Below are positions 1 through 5,653 of a stretch of 31,813 bases of DNA, in pieces. Location: positions 1 to 31,813 of IMG/VR virus record IMGVR_UViG_3300027749_000343; one strand, written 5' to 3'. The stretch's first letter is position 1, and the number at the start of each line of letters is the position of its first letter. The notes below the pieces were generated by a model. The model did not search any database, was not told where the DNA came from, and saw nothing but the letters and a program-made list of their open reading frames with translations. This DNA comes from a virus. The position numbers were made by a program, and so were the translations under genes.

Positions 1-188
1 TCGTTGTTAAAGTAAGGAATAGGCTTTTCATGCATAGCCCAGTTTCTAACGGCCCCGCTCTTGCCATCAAATATATAAACACCATTACGCTTATTTGGTT
101 TGTCTACTGTGGCGCATCTAGCCCAACGATCATGCACCAAGTCTTGAATGATTAAACCGTGTTGTTCAGCAAAAGATTCAAAGGTCAT
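1..188 (-). CDS. Primase/helicase-like protein, N-terminal fragment (cut by window edge)
   Basis: The minus strand reads from an ATG at 188-186 to the window edge without a stop, giving about 62 residues that begin MTFESFAEQHGL. The segment has a DRWARC...DKPNKRNGVY pattern followed by an aromatic/glycine-rich stretch. This resembles the start of phage Toprim-type primase/helicase proteins, where an N-terminal zinc-binding or DNA-recognition part precedes the catalytic domain. No catalytic motif lies in the visible piece, so the assignment rests on N-terminal resemblance and on its place after a helicase and a methyltransferase. A GGAG Shine-Dalgarno lies 7 nt before the ATG. The start overlaps the methyltransferase stop by 11 bp, so the two are probably co-transcribed. 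The rest of the gene lies to the left of the window. Confidence 0.6.
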   Translation of the reverse strand, partial: MTFESFAEQHGLIIQDLVHDRWARCATVDKPNKRNGVYIFDGKSGAVRNWAMHEKPIPYFNN

Positions 189-1779
189 TGTCTATCTCCA
201 TAATTCGTTGTCCAATCCATTTCATACAGGGGACTGCCATACTGTTACCCATAGCCTTATATCTAAGACCGTCGGGTGATTGTTCTTTACCACGCCAAGG
301 AATATCCGTATAAAAATCAGGAAATCCTTGCAACCTTTCGCATTCAACAGGAGTAAGCCTGCGAACTGCCATTGTCGTGGCGTACACTGCGGCCACTTGA
401 CCTGTAATCTCGGTAGACTGAGGCGAACGGCTTGGGTCATTGCTAGCAGTCAGAGTTGGGGCAACGATAGGAACATGACCACCTCCATCGCCCATAGCGC
501 TTGTTAGGGTTGGAGCCTGGTCTTCTGCTATTGCGGCATTAGGGTGTTGTCCACCAATACAAGCAACAGATTCAGCCACAAAAGTCTGGGCGTGATGCGA
601 TTGAACTGATGGGCGTAAGGCCTGAAGTGCGGGCGTTACATCCAATAGCGTAGCACTAAAGTTATTGGCTTTAGCATCTTCTCTAAGACTATAAGCTACA
701 CATTGATTATGTTTGTATGTTGTTTGGGTCAAAGTATGTGCTATGTCATCACTAGCTTTTGGTGTTTGCTCAGTTGTAAACGCTACTACAGACTGTGCAA
801 CTCCTTGGGTTGCTGCCGCATCGAGCGTGTAACTAACCCCATCATCTGACCAGCCTTTGCCGTTCTGTTTCTTATCTCTTCCAGATACATCTTGTAAGGC
901 AATAGGCACATTACCTCCACCTGTACCCCATCTCGAGGTAACAGTTTGGCAGACATCGCCCATCTCTTTGATGCGACTATCCGCTGGGTGAGTCTCGTAA
1001 ACTTTGGCAATCAGATCGCTAGCGCTTTTATAGTCTCTCGCAGCAATAGTACTGGCTACTTCCTCAGTGCCGTATTCACCGCTGGACTGACGATCAAAAG
1101 TTACTAAAGTTTCTGATCCTCCTCCAAGATCTCCTCCGTTTGCCCTGATTGTGCCGACTCCCTCGCTGTAGTTTCCAAAGCTGCTTGGAGTAAATGGGGC
1201 AACTTCTTCCCTCTTTTTTCTGCTCGGCGCAGGATTCCGGCGCAAGCAAGAGGACTCAAATAAAACTTTTGCGGGAGATTCCCAGTCTCCAAGACATCCA
1301 ACAACAAAGACGCGACGGCGTCGCTGGGGTACTCCGAAGTACTGAGCGTCAAGAACCCGATAGCTGAACCCATACCCGAGTTCGACCAACGCCCCGAGGA
1401 AGGAACCAAAGTCCCGTCCTCCATTTGAACTGAGGACACCTGGCACGTTTTCCCATACGCACCACTTGGGTCTAAACTTGTCAAGAATTCCAACATAGGT
1501 AAGGGCAAGGTTTCCACGGGGGTCTTCAAGTCCTTTGCGGAGTCCAGCAACGGAGAAAGATTGGCAGGGAGTTCCTCCGACCAAAAGTCCAATTGGTTCA
1601 TTTAAATTCCATTCCTTGTATTTAGTCATATCCCCTAGGTTGGGGACTGTTGGATAGTGATGTTCTAGAACTGCAGATGGAAACTTTTCAATCTCCGAAA
1701 ATGCTATTGGTTTAAATCCAAGATCATGCCATGCGACAGTGGCTGCCTCTACGCCAGAGCAAACAGAAAGATAGTTCAT
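178..1779 (-). CDS. dcm-like: DNA (cytosine-5-)-methyltransferase with repeat-rich target-recognition region
   Basis: This 533-residue protein transfers a methyl group from S-adenosylmethionine to cytosine C5 in DNA. The conserved C5-methyltransferase motifs are in order: motif I SVCSGVEAA (5-13), motif IV GGTPCQSFS (68-76, catalytic Cys72), motif VI ENVPG (110-114), motif VIII QRRRRVFVVG (152-161), motif IX RRLTPVECERLQGFP (473-487) and motif X GNSMAVP (511-517). Between motifs VIII and IX is a region of about 310 residues, made of loosely repeated units each carrying a T-[LIV]-x-x core and often a glycine run and a VPI-type end. That position corresponds to the target-recognition domain and is long for the family. 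The likely role is protection from host restriction or marking of phage DNA. No cognate endonuclease gene is visible nearby. It overlaps both neighbours, as in a polycistronic operon. Confidence 0.95.
   Translation of the reverse strand: MNYLSVCSGVEAATVAWHDLGFKPIAFSEIEKFPSAVLEHHYPTVPNLGDMTKYKEWNLNEPIGLLVGGTPCQSFSVAGLRKGLEDPRGNLALTYVGILDKFRPKWCVWENVPGVLSSNGGRDFGSFLGALVELGYGFSYRVLDAQYFGVPQRRRRVFVVGCLGDWESPAKVLFESSCLRRNPAPSRKKREEVAPFTPSSFGNYSEGVGTIRANGGDLGGGSETLVTFDRQSSGEYGTEEVASTIAARDYKSASDLIAKVYETHPADSRIKEMGDVCQTVTSRWGTGGGNVPIALQDVSGRDKKQNGKGWSDDGVSYTLDAAATQGVAQSVVAFTTEQTPKASDDIAHTLTQTTYKHNQCVAYSLREDAKANNFSATLLDVTPALQALRPSVQSHHAQTFVAESVACIGGQHPNAAIAEDQAPTLTSAMGDGGGHVPIVAPTLTASNDPSRSPQSTEITGQVAAVYATTMAVRRLTPVECERLQGFPDFYTDIPWRGKEQSPDGLRYKAMGNSMAVPCMKWIGQRIMEIDNDL
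1104..1601 (-). CDS. Overlapping ORF inside the methyltransferase gene, same strand, other frame
   Basis: An uninterrupted 165-codon frame lies wholly within the methyltransferase gene, on the same strand but shifted one frame. It starts at an ATG with a GGAA purine motif 6 nt upstream. The product begins MNQLDFWSEE and has a basic segment near its C-terminal third, LACAGILRRAEKRGKKLP. From general knowledge, phage hypothetical proteins with very similar ends (LS..AC.GILRRAE.RGK.LP) are often annotated at cytosine-methyltransferase loci. The frame could therefore be a real overlapping gene, or a recurrent by-product of the conserved methyltransferase codons in another frame. Sequence alone cannot decide. 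No catalytic motif is recognisable. Confidence 0.3.
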   Translation of the reverse strand: MNQLDFWSEELPANLSPLLDSAKDLKTPVETLPLPMLEFLTSLDPSGAYGKTCQVSSVQMEDGTLVPSSGRWSNSGMGSAIGFLTLSTSEYPSDAVASLLLDVLETGNLPQKFYLSPLACAGILRRAEKRGKKLPHLLQAALETTARESAQSGQTEEILEEDQKL

Positions 1780-2003
1780 CTTTTAATTCCGTGAGCTTTT
1801 TCTATATACCGAGCAAATTCATGCAAAGTTTCAAACTTCTTATGCTTAATTATTTCATCTATTGCCCAATCGGTTAGCGGACTTCTAAATTGCGCATAAT
1901 CCCTTAAATCAGCAACCACTTTAGTAAATCTTTTAGAGTCCTCAAGGTGGGCTGTATAGTGCCAGTTAATATCATCAACTAACTCTTGTTCTTGGGCGTT
2001 CAT
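1776..2003 (-). CDS. Hypothetical protein, 75 aa
   Basis: This is a small, charged, probably soluble and mostly helical protein (begins MNAQEQELVDD, ends EKAHGIKR) with no recognised domain. It starts at an ATG with an AAGGA Shine-Dalgarno about 7 nt upstream. It overlaps the helicase stop by 4 bp, and its own stop overlaps the methyltransferase start by 4 bp. This tight coupling supports it as a real gene translated with its neighbours. No function can be given. Confidence 0.75.
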   Translation of the reverse strand: MNAQEQELVDDINWHYTAHLEDSKRFTKVVADLRDYAQFRSPLTDWAIDEIIKHKKFETLHEFARYIEKAHGIKR

Positions 2004-3490
2004 GCTGCAATCCTTTGTGGTGTTTTGCTTTTGCTAAAAGCAATCATTCGGCTTTTAATCCAGCGCAATGTCTCTGGGGTTGGTGGTTTTGGGTCTACTC
2101 TTAATCCATTGGGAAAGACTGAAAACTTTTCTTTATATTTGTAAGCTGCCCAACCCTCTTTGTAACCTTTAAGTCTGCCGTAATACATCAATTCAGAGTA
2201 AAAGTCTGTGTTATTTTTCTGAAGTTTTCGGTTGGATTCTTCTAATTCCTCCAGCTCCCCAGCTATGCTTATAATGTTAGATATAAATTGCCGCTCATGG
2301 CCGCACGAAAGGCATACATTCGTCTGCGATATCCATAAAGCCTCGCACTTCGGACACTTTGCCTGCTTCTTTTCTTTTTCAGTAGGCTCACGCTTAGTGC
2401 TTTCGTAATTACCCTCATCAAGGGTTTGAACCCCCTCATTGAATAAATTATCCCAGTCATCTCTAAACCTTAAAAAGTTACCAGAATGATCTAACCATAA
2501 GGCAAACTCTTTGGATTCATTAGGGCGCATAACCCTACCCAATTGCTGGACATGGGAACTAAAAGACTTAGAAAATGGGCGGGCTGATACGCCAATCATT
2601 ACATCTGAAACATCAAATCCACGGGTCAAAATATCAGTAGCAATTAATCCATGAATTTCGGTATCGGGTCTAGAAAAGTCCTCAATGGTTTGGCGCTTAA
2701 ACTCATCGTCTTCCTTATAGGATATAGATACAAAGTTATATCCAGCTTCAGCAAACTGTCTGACTAAATCGCGCCCATGCTCTACGCCAGAACAAAATAC
2801 AATTGTTTTCCTAGGCCCACCAAATACATCATAAGTTTTCTTGATCCACTCAACAACAATGTCGCCAGTAATCTGCATACCACGCTTGGTTACATCATCG
2901 GCTTTCCATTCTCCAGCCAGCTTGGTAACGCCGGACATATCAATCTCTTTGGCAATGTATACCTTTAGTGGAACAAGCCAGTTCTTTTCTATTAATTCGC
3001 CCGTAGGAGATGCGCCAACCACATGGGTATAGATATCCCCTAACCCTTTGGTAAACGGAGTCGCAGTAAGCCCTATAACCTTAATCTGGGGGTTATTTTT
3101 AATAAACTCTACTGTCTTGGCTCTCATTATGTGAGCTTCGTCAATAACCAACAACTCAATATCTGGAAAGTTTAGTCTGCGCTCCAATGTTTGAGCAGAA
3201 CAGATCTGAATGCGTTCATTGGGTCTATCTCGCCAATGATTTGACTGCATAACCCCATGTTCTATACCGTACTTTGAAAGCCTAATGCTTGTCTGCTCAA
3301 CCAAGACAATACGATCTAAAATCATTGCAGTTTTTTTGTAGTCTTCGGAAACGGCTTTCATAATTGCCATTGCTACTTCTGTTTTTCCGAACCCCGTTGG
3401 GGCGTACAACATTTGCCTTGTGTGTCCTTGCTCAAACCCTTGTTTGATCTTTTCTACCACTTCAATTTGATGCTCTCGTAGCTCTAACAC
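2000..3490 (-). CDS. Superfamily 2 DEAH-box DNA helicase with zinc ribbon
   Basis: This 496-residue ATP-dependent helicase has a Q-like motif (REHQ, 5-8), Walker A PTGFGKT (31-37), Walker B DEAH (117-120), motif III TATP (142-145) and the C-terminal RecA-like domain with motif VI QLGRVMRP (316-323). Four cysteines (379, 382, 393, 396) in CPKC...CLSC form a zinc ribbon after the helicase core. The family (Res/UvsW-like) remodels branched DNA in phage recombination and origin selection; that role here is inferred. The start is GTG at 3490-3488, with a strong AAGGAG 5 nt upstream. It sits upstream of the 75-aa gene, methyltransferase and primase-like gene in one operon. A 127-bp spacer separates it from the next gene upstream. 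Confidence 0.93.
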   Translation of the reverse strand: MLELREHQIEVVEKIKQGFEQGHTRQMLYAPTGFGKTEVAMAIMKAVSEDYKKTAMILDRIVLVEQTSIRLSKYGIEHGVMQSNHWRDRPNERIQICSAQTLERRLNFPDIELLVIDEAHIMRAKTVEFIKNNPQIKVIGLTATPFTKGLGDIYTHVVGASPTGELIEKNWLVPLKVYIAKEIDMSGVTKLAGEWKADDVTKRGMQITGDIVVEWIKKTYDVFGGPRKTIVFCSGVEHGRDLVRQFAEAGYNFVSISYKEDDEFKRQTIEDFSRPDTEIHGLIATDILTRGFDVSDVMIGVSARPFSKSFSSHVQQLGRVMRPNESKEFALWLDHSGNFLRFRDDWDNLFNEGVQTLDEGNYESTKREPTEKEKKQAKCPKCEALWISQTNVCLSCGHERQFISNIISIAGELEELEESNRKLQKNNTDFYSELMYYGRLKGYKEGWAAYKYKEKFSVFPNGLRVDPKPPTPETLRWIKSRMIAFSKSKTPQRIAA

Positions 3491-3617
3491 TTATGCTCCT
3501 TGCTAACAGGAATCCGCCTGATTTCGGGTGGGGTACTCACGTAATGTGAAGGAGTATTTAACTCTATACAGGCTGTTTAAGGTCGCCGAGCCGACCACGC
3601 TTTCCCCCAATGAAACT
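3491..3617 (-). other. Intergenic spacer with two short hairpins upstream of the helicase
   Basis: No ORF is supported here. On the minus strand it would be the 5' leader of the helicase. It holds two short inverted repeats: GGTCG/CGACC at 3581-3596 and CAGG/CCTG at 3507-3520, the second ending just before the Shine-Dalgarno. No convincing -35/-10 pair was found. It may be a processing or translation-control element, or simple spacer. Confidence 0.3.
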
Positions 3618-3689
3618 TTACTTTTTTTTCAAAAATTTTAGTATAGAGATATACCCTAATGTCCCAACAATAACCCCAAAAATAAACAT
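3618..3689 (-). CDS. Tiny membrane protein, 23 aa
   Basis: The ORF encodes a single hydrophobic segment (FIFGVIVGTLGYISILKF) followed by three lysines, the pattern of a minimal inner-membrane protein with a cytoplasmic basic tail. Its ATG (3689-3687) overlaps the TGA of the ParB-like gene in an ATGA arrangement, which supports translation by coupling. The spacing and composition match another very small membrane ORF at 6139-6219. No family is recognised. Because it is so short, a chance ORF cannot be excluded. Confidence 0.5.
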   Translation of the reverse strand: MFIFGVIVGTLGYISILKFLKKK

Positions 3690-4480
3690 CATGCTGCTTG
3701 TTTAACTTGCTTTTTCCAGTAGTTAATCTGCTTCATTAATTCTGCATTTTTGTTTTGAAAAGTATCTCTGCTGACTTTTAAAGCTCTAATCTCAATCTCT
3801 TGGCTTTTAACCTTAGCCTGGAGTTCATTAATTAATTCCTGAGCAGCATTTCTTTCCTCGTCAGTGGCATCCATTGCCACAACCGCAACTCTTGCCTCAA
3901 GTTTTTCATTCTCATTGGCTAATGTTTCAATCGTAGTAGCAAGCTCTTGAATTCGATGATCTTCTTCGGTTGGCTCGGGAATCTCTTCAATGCGAGGTTT
4001 TATAGTTCTTTCAATTTCTTGGCCGTTTCGAATATATTTAACGGATTCTTTTTCTGGCATTCCCATTGCTTTTCGAACCGCTGAAACCAGCATATTTGAT
4101 ACATTACAAGCCTTGGCAATTTCTCGGTCACTCCACTCAGACCACTCAAAATCATCAAGAATTTTACAAACAGCTTTACGTTTATCTGCGTGTGTTCTAG
4201 GTAATCCGTGAGCATTGTTTGCTCCAGCAGCATAAAGCATTGCACTTCTGCGTGTACCTTCTCGTACATCAGCATCAATAATCTCTAATCCAGCCTCTTT
4301 ATGAGCAAAATAACGGTGAATTCCGTCCGCTAAGTAATACTTAGTGCCGTCGTGAAAAAGAATAATTGAGGGAAATTTAACTCCGTTACGCAAAGCTTCT
4401 GCATATTCGGTAACGGTTTCTTTGTTGATATTTACACGAAATTGTAAATCTGGATCAATGTTAATTTGCGACAGTTTCAT
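3689..4480 (-). CDS. ParB/Srx-fold DNA-binding protein with coiled-coil tail
   Basis: The 263-residue protein starts with a ParB-like N-terminal domain; DGIHRYFAHKEAG (52-64) matches the conserved ParB GxHR box. It is followed by a helix-turn-helix-like segment around 116-140 (DREIAKACNVSNMLVSAVRK). The C-terminal part (about 174-260) is rich in Glu, Lys, Leu and Gln and looks like a coiled coil for oligomerisation. ParB-fold proteins bind DNA as CTP-dependent clamps or act as nucleases; phages use them as regulators or partition-like proteins. No ParA is visible, so partition is not supported and a regulatory or nuclease role is as likely. An AAGGAA Shine-Dalgarno precedes the ATG. The start shares one base with the upstream stop (TAATG). 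Confidence 0.85.
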   Translation of the reverse strand: MKLSQINIDPDLQFRVNINKETVTEYAEALRNGVKFPSIILFHDGTKYYLADGIHRYFAHKEAGLEIIDADVREGTRRSAMLYAAGANNAHGLPRTHADKRKAVCKILDDFEWSEWSDREIAKACNVSNMLVSAVRKAMGMPEKESVKYIRNGQEIERTIKPRIEEIPEPTEEDHRIQELATTIETLANENEKLEARVAVVAMDATDEERNAAQELINELQAKVKSQEIEIRALKVSRDTFQNKNAELMKQINYWKKQVKQAA

Positions 4481-4665
4481 TATAGGTTCCTTGTTAAGTC
4501 TGCTAATGCTTGTTGTAATTCTCTTTCAGATGACTTGGGGTTATTTGCAACTCGAAGTGCATTAATCGCCCGCTCTTTCCATCTAATCGTAGTTTGCACC
4601 GATCCACGATTTACCGCATCGGGGATTACCCCACTTGCTTTTTTCAATCTTTCCCGTAAGTCCAT
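4480..4665 (-). CDS. Hypothetical protein, 61 aa
   Basis: A small basic, helical protein (MDLRERLKKASG..., ending ALADLTRNL) with no recognised domain. It is the first gene after the long non-coding leader transcribed from the two promoters near 5060 and 5018, and is directly joined to the ParB-like gene by a TAATG junction. A GGAG sits about 9 nt before the ATG. Its place makes it the gene most directly exposed to any control by the leader. Confidence 0.7.
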   Translation of the reverse strand: MDLRERLKKASGVIPDAVNRGSVQTTIRWKERAINALRVANNPKSSERELQQALADLTRNL

Positions 4666-5018
4666 CCGCTTTCACTCCATATGTTTACCACTTGTATGCA
4701 CTCTGTTCTCTTTTGGTGGACGCACCTAGCCTTACCTAGGTGAGCCTTCAACTGTTCCCTTTTGGAGCCACAGCACCCGCCAGTCGTACGTAGAATCGGC
4801 ACTAGCTTCGCCACCGATATTGCGCTGTTGCATCTACTTACCCCCAGTAGCGCTTCAGTCTATTCCGCTGGTGTTTATTGAATGCCGCCCAGAATGACCG
4901 GCAGAAATGAAAAAACCCCATACAACTGGAGTCTATTTTGGTCATTCGCTTATATTTGTCAATCACGGAACCAAGTATAAGAAAACTTTGTATAGACCCC
5001 ATGTGTATAGGGTTTTCC
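4666..5018 (-). ncRNA. Long structured leader / candidate non-coding RNA
   Basis: About 350 nt with no supported ORF lie between the putative transcription start near 5018 and the 61-aa gene. On the minus strand several perfect inverted repeats can pair: CACGGAA/TTCCGTG (5021-5015 with 4970-4964), GAATGACC/GGTCATTC (4947-4940 with 4899-4892), CTACT/AGTAG inside GCG/CGC (about 4852-4822), ACAGC/GCTGT enclosing an ATCGG/CCGAT hairpin (about 4828-4770) and CACCTAG/CTAGGTG (4742-4723). A direct repeat, CTGTTCyCTTTTGG on the plus strand, flanks the last hairpin (4703-4716 and 4752-4765). This density of pairing suggests a riboregulator or a stable ncRNA. It matches no RNA family I can name. Confidence 0.5.
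4910..4932 (-). terminator. Weak intrinsic terminator or attenuator in the leader
   Basis: On the minus strand ACTCC, an 8-nt loop and GGGGT form a 5-bp stem with one G-U pair, followed directly by a run of Ts (As at 4910-4915 on the plus strand). It lies about 90-110 nt into the leader RNA and is enclosed by the GAATGACC/GGTCATTC repeat. This geometry would suit an attenuator, but the stem is short. Confidence 0.35.
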
Positions 5019-5024
5019 GTGTCG

Positions 5025-5053
5025 ATTATACATAATGAACTGACCAAAGTCCA
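5025..5053 (-). promoter_or_regulatory. Sigma70-type promoter, minus strand (proximal)
   Basis: On the minus strand TGGACT (5053-5048) and a perfect TATAAT (5030-5025) are separated by 17 bp. Transcription would start near 5018 and enter the structured leader and then the 61-aa, ParB-like and helicase genes. Confidence 0.6.
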
Positions 5054-5066
5054 TTGCTGCATGGCA

Positions 5067-5096
5067 AGTGTATCACGATCTTTTTAAAAGCTGCAA
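5067..5096 (-). promoter_or_regulatory. Sigma70-type promoter, minus strand (distal)
   Basis: On the minus strand TTGCAG (5096-5091), an 18-bp spacer and TACACT (5072-5067) preceded by TGA give an extended -10. The -35 box lies inside the perfect inverted repeat at 5086-5102, so a protein bound there would block this promoter. Confidence 0.55.
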
Positions 5097-5102
5097 GCTT
5101 TT
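5086..5102. repeat. Perfect inverted repeat overlapping a -35 box (operator candidate)
   Basis: AAAAGCT, GCA, AGCTTTT: 7-bp arms with a 3-bp centre. It covers the -35 element of the distal minus-strand promoter, the classic position for a repressor site. The regulator is unknown; the HTH protein at 5654 and the ParB-like protein are nearby candidates. Confidence 0.55.
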
Positions 5103-5104
5103 GC

Positions 5105-5124
5105 ACATGAAAGTTCTTTCATGT
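5105..5124. repeat. Perfect 20-bp inverted repeat (operator candidate)
   Basis: ACATGAAAGTTCTTTCATGT: 9-bp arms with a 2-bp centre, just upstream of the distal promoter and 2 bp from the previous repeat. The adjoining A-run lies on the wrong side for it to be an intrinsic terminator in either direction. A dimeric protein-binding site is more likely. Confidence 0.55.
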
Positions 5125-5155
5125 AAAAAAATAGGGTGACATATGAGCCACCCTA
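5125..5155 (-). terminator. Intrinsic terminator downstream of the rusA-like gene
   Basis: On the minus strand TAGGGTG, a 10-nt loop and CACCCTA form a 7-bp stem, followed by a run of seven Ts (plus-strand As at 5125-5131). It lies about 65 bp after the rusA-like stop and would end that transcript before the next promoters. Confidence 0.8.
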
Positions 5156-5186
5156 AAAGACCACCAAGGAATGCCTCAGTATGTAC

Positions 5187-5206
5187 TACTGTACAAATAT
5201 ACAGTA
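5187..5206. promoter_or_regulatory. LexA/SOS-box-like palindrome
   Basis: TACTGTACAAATATACAGTA has perfect 7-bp arms around 6 bp and fits the CTGT-N8-ACAG pattern of the LexA box of gamma- and betaproteobacteria, including the flanking TA bases. It lies between the rusA-like stop and the terminator, so it is not placed over an obvious gene promoter. A phage-encoded regulator could use it instead of host LexA. Confidence 0.5.
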
Positions 5207-5222
5207 TTAGGGTTTACCCTAA
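5207..5222. repeat. Inverted repeat TTAGGGTTTACCCTAA
   Basis: Arms TTAGGGT and ACCCTAA around TT, abutting the LexA-like palindrome and spanning the rusA-like stop codon. Its 10-bp core, GGGTAAACCC on the other strand, recurs at 8332, 17437, 17725 and 23873 inside genes. Confidence 0.45.
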
Positions 5223-5569
5223 CTTTCTTCTTGATATGGCTGAATAGTCACCTGGCACCCACCACCTTTAATCTTTTGCCGGCGCTCAATGCTTAGTTTC
5301 CAGACATTTTGGTCATCTTCATAAATAATGCCATTCATGGAGTCTAAAATTGCCTTACAAACATTGTCTACATCTAACAGTCTTTTGTCCCTTGGAAACA
5401 ATAAGATTGTTACTTCAACCTTTTGATCTTCAAATGATGGAATTCCAGCGCAAGCTTCTTGTACTGCCTTTTTGAATTCCATACCCCGCTTAGAAATATA
5501 TCGGCGATGGCCGCTGGCCAACCAATAATTATTTATGCTGGGGGGGTAGGGAAATGTAAGGGTAATCAC
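5219..5569 (-). CDS. rusA-like: RusA-family Holliday junction resolvase
   Basis: A 116-residue protein, close to the usual size of about 120 for RusA. It cuts four-way DNA junctions formed during recombination or replication. It begins MITLTFPYPPSINNYW, the typical RusA start. The acidic metal-binding cluster is present as DVDN (66-69) with Lys72, Asp76 and EDD (84-86). The start is GTG at 5569-5567; the upstream sequence is AT-rich with no clear Shine-Dalgarno, so initiation may be weak or leaderless. It is transcribed divergently from the HTH gene at 5654 and is followed by an intrinsic terminator, so it probably forms its own unit. It would resolve junctions made by the annealing protein and helicase encoded elsewhere in the window. 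Confidence 0.9.
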   Translation of the reverse strand: MITLTFPYPPSINNYWLASGHRRYISKRGMEFKKAVQEACAGIPSFEDQKVEVTILLFPRDKRLLDVDNVCKAILDSMNGIIYEDDQNVWKLSIERRQKIKGGGCQVTIQPYQEES

Positions 5570-5604
5570 TTATAAAATAATTGTATTAAATTCAGTAAGA
5601 TGCA

Positions 5605-5633
5605 TTGACAGTAATGAATGGGATCATTATAGT
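5605..5633 (+). promoter_or_regulatory. Near-consensus sigma70 promoter for the plus-strand operon
   Basis: A perfect TTGACA (5605-5610), a 17-bp spacer and TATAGT (5628-5633), with transcription expected near 5640. It is followed at once by an AGAGGAG ribosome-binding site and the ATG at 5654, giving a leader of only about 15 nt. It is the only strong promoter seen for the block running to 16919. It probably drives early expression by host RNA polymerase. Confidence 0.85.
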
Positions 5634-5653
5634 TCAATCAAGAGGAGAATCAA

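Noticed and set aside
178-1779. A restriction-modification system around the methyltransferase
   Set aside because: No restriction endonuclease gene is adjacent; neighbours are a helicase, small proteins and a primase-like gene, which fits a lone phage methyltransferase.
3689-4480. ParB as evidence of a plasmid-like partition system
   Set aside because: No ParA ATPase gene and no array of parS-like repeats is seen; ParB-fold proteins are common in phages for other roles.
4838-5062. A 74-codon minus-strand ORF in the control region
   Set aside because: It overlaps the -35 and -10 of the proximal promoter, starts at or before the likely transcription start, lacks a ribosome-binding site and runs through the paired arms of the leader.
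5105-5124. The 20-bp palindrome as an intrinsic terminator
   Set aside because: The T-run needed after the stem is absent in both directions; the adjacent A-run precedes the stem on the minus strand.
5143-5244. A 33-codon plus-strand ORF starting in the terminator hairpin
   Set aside because: It crosses the terminator, the LexA-like palindrome and the end of the rusA-like gene; no promoter supports it and the composition is not protein-like.
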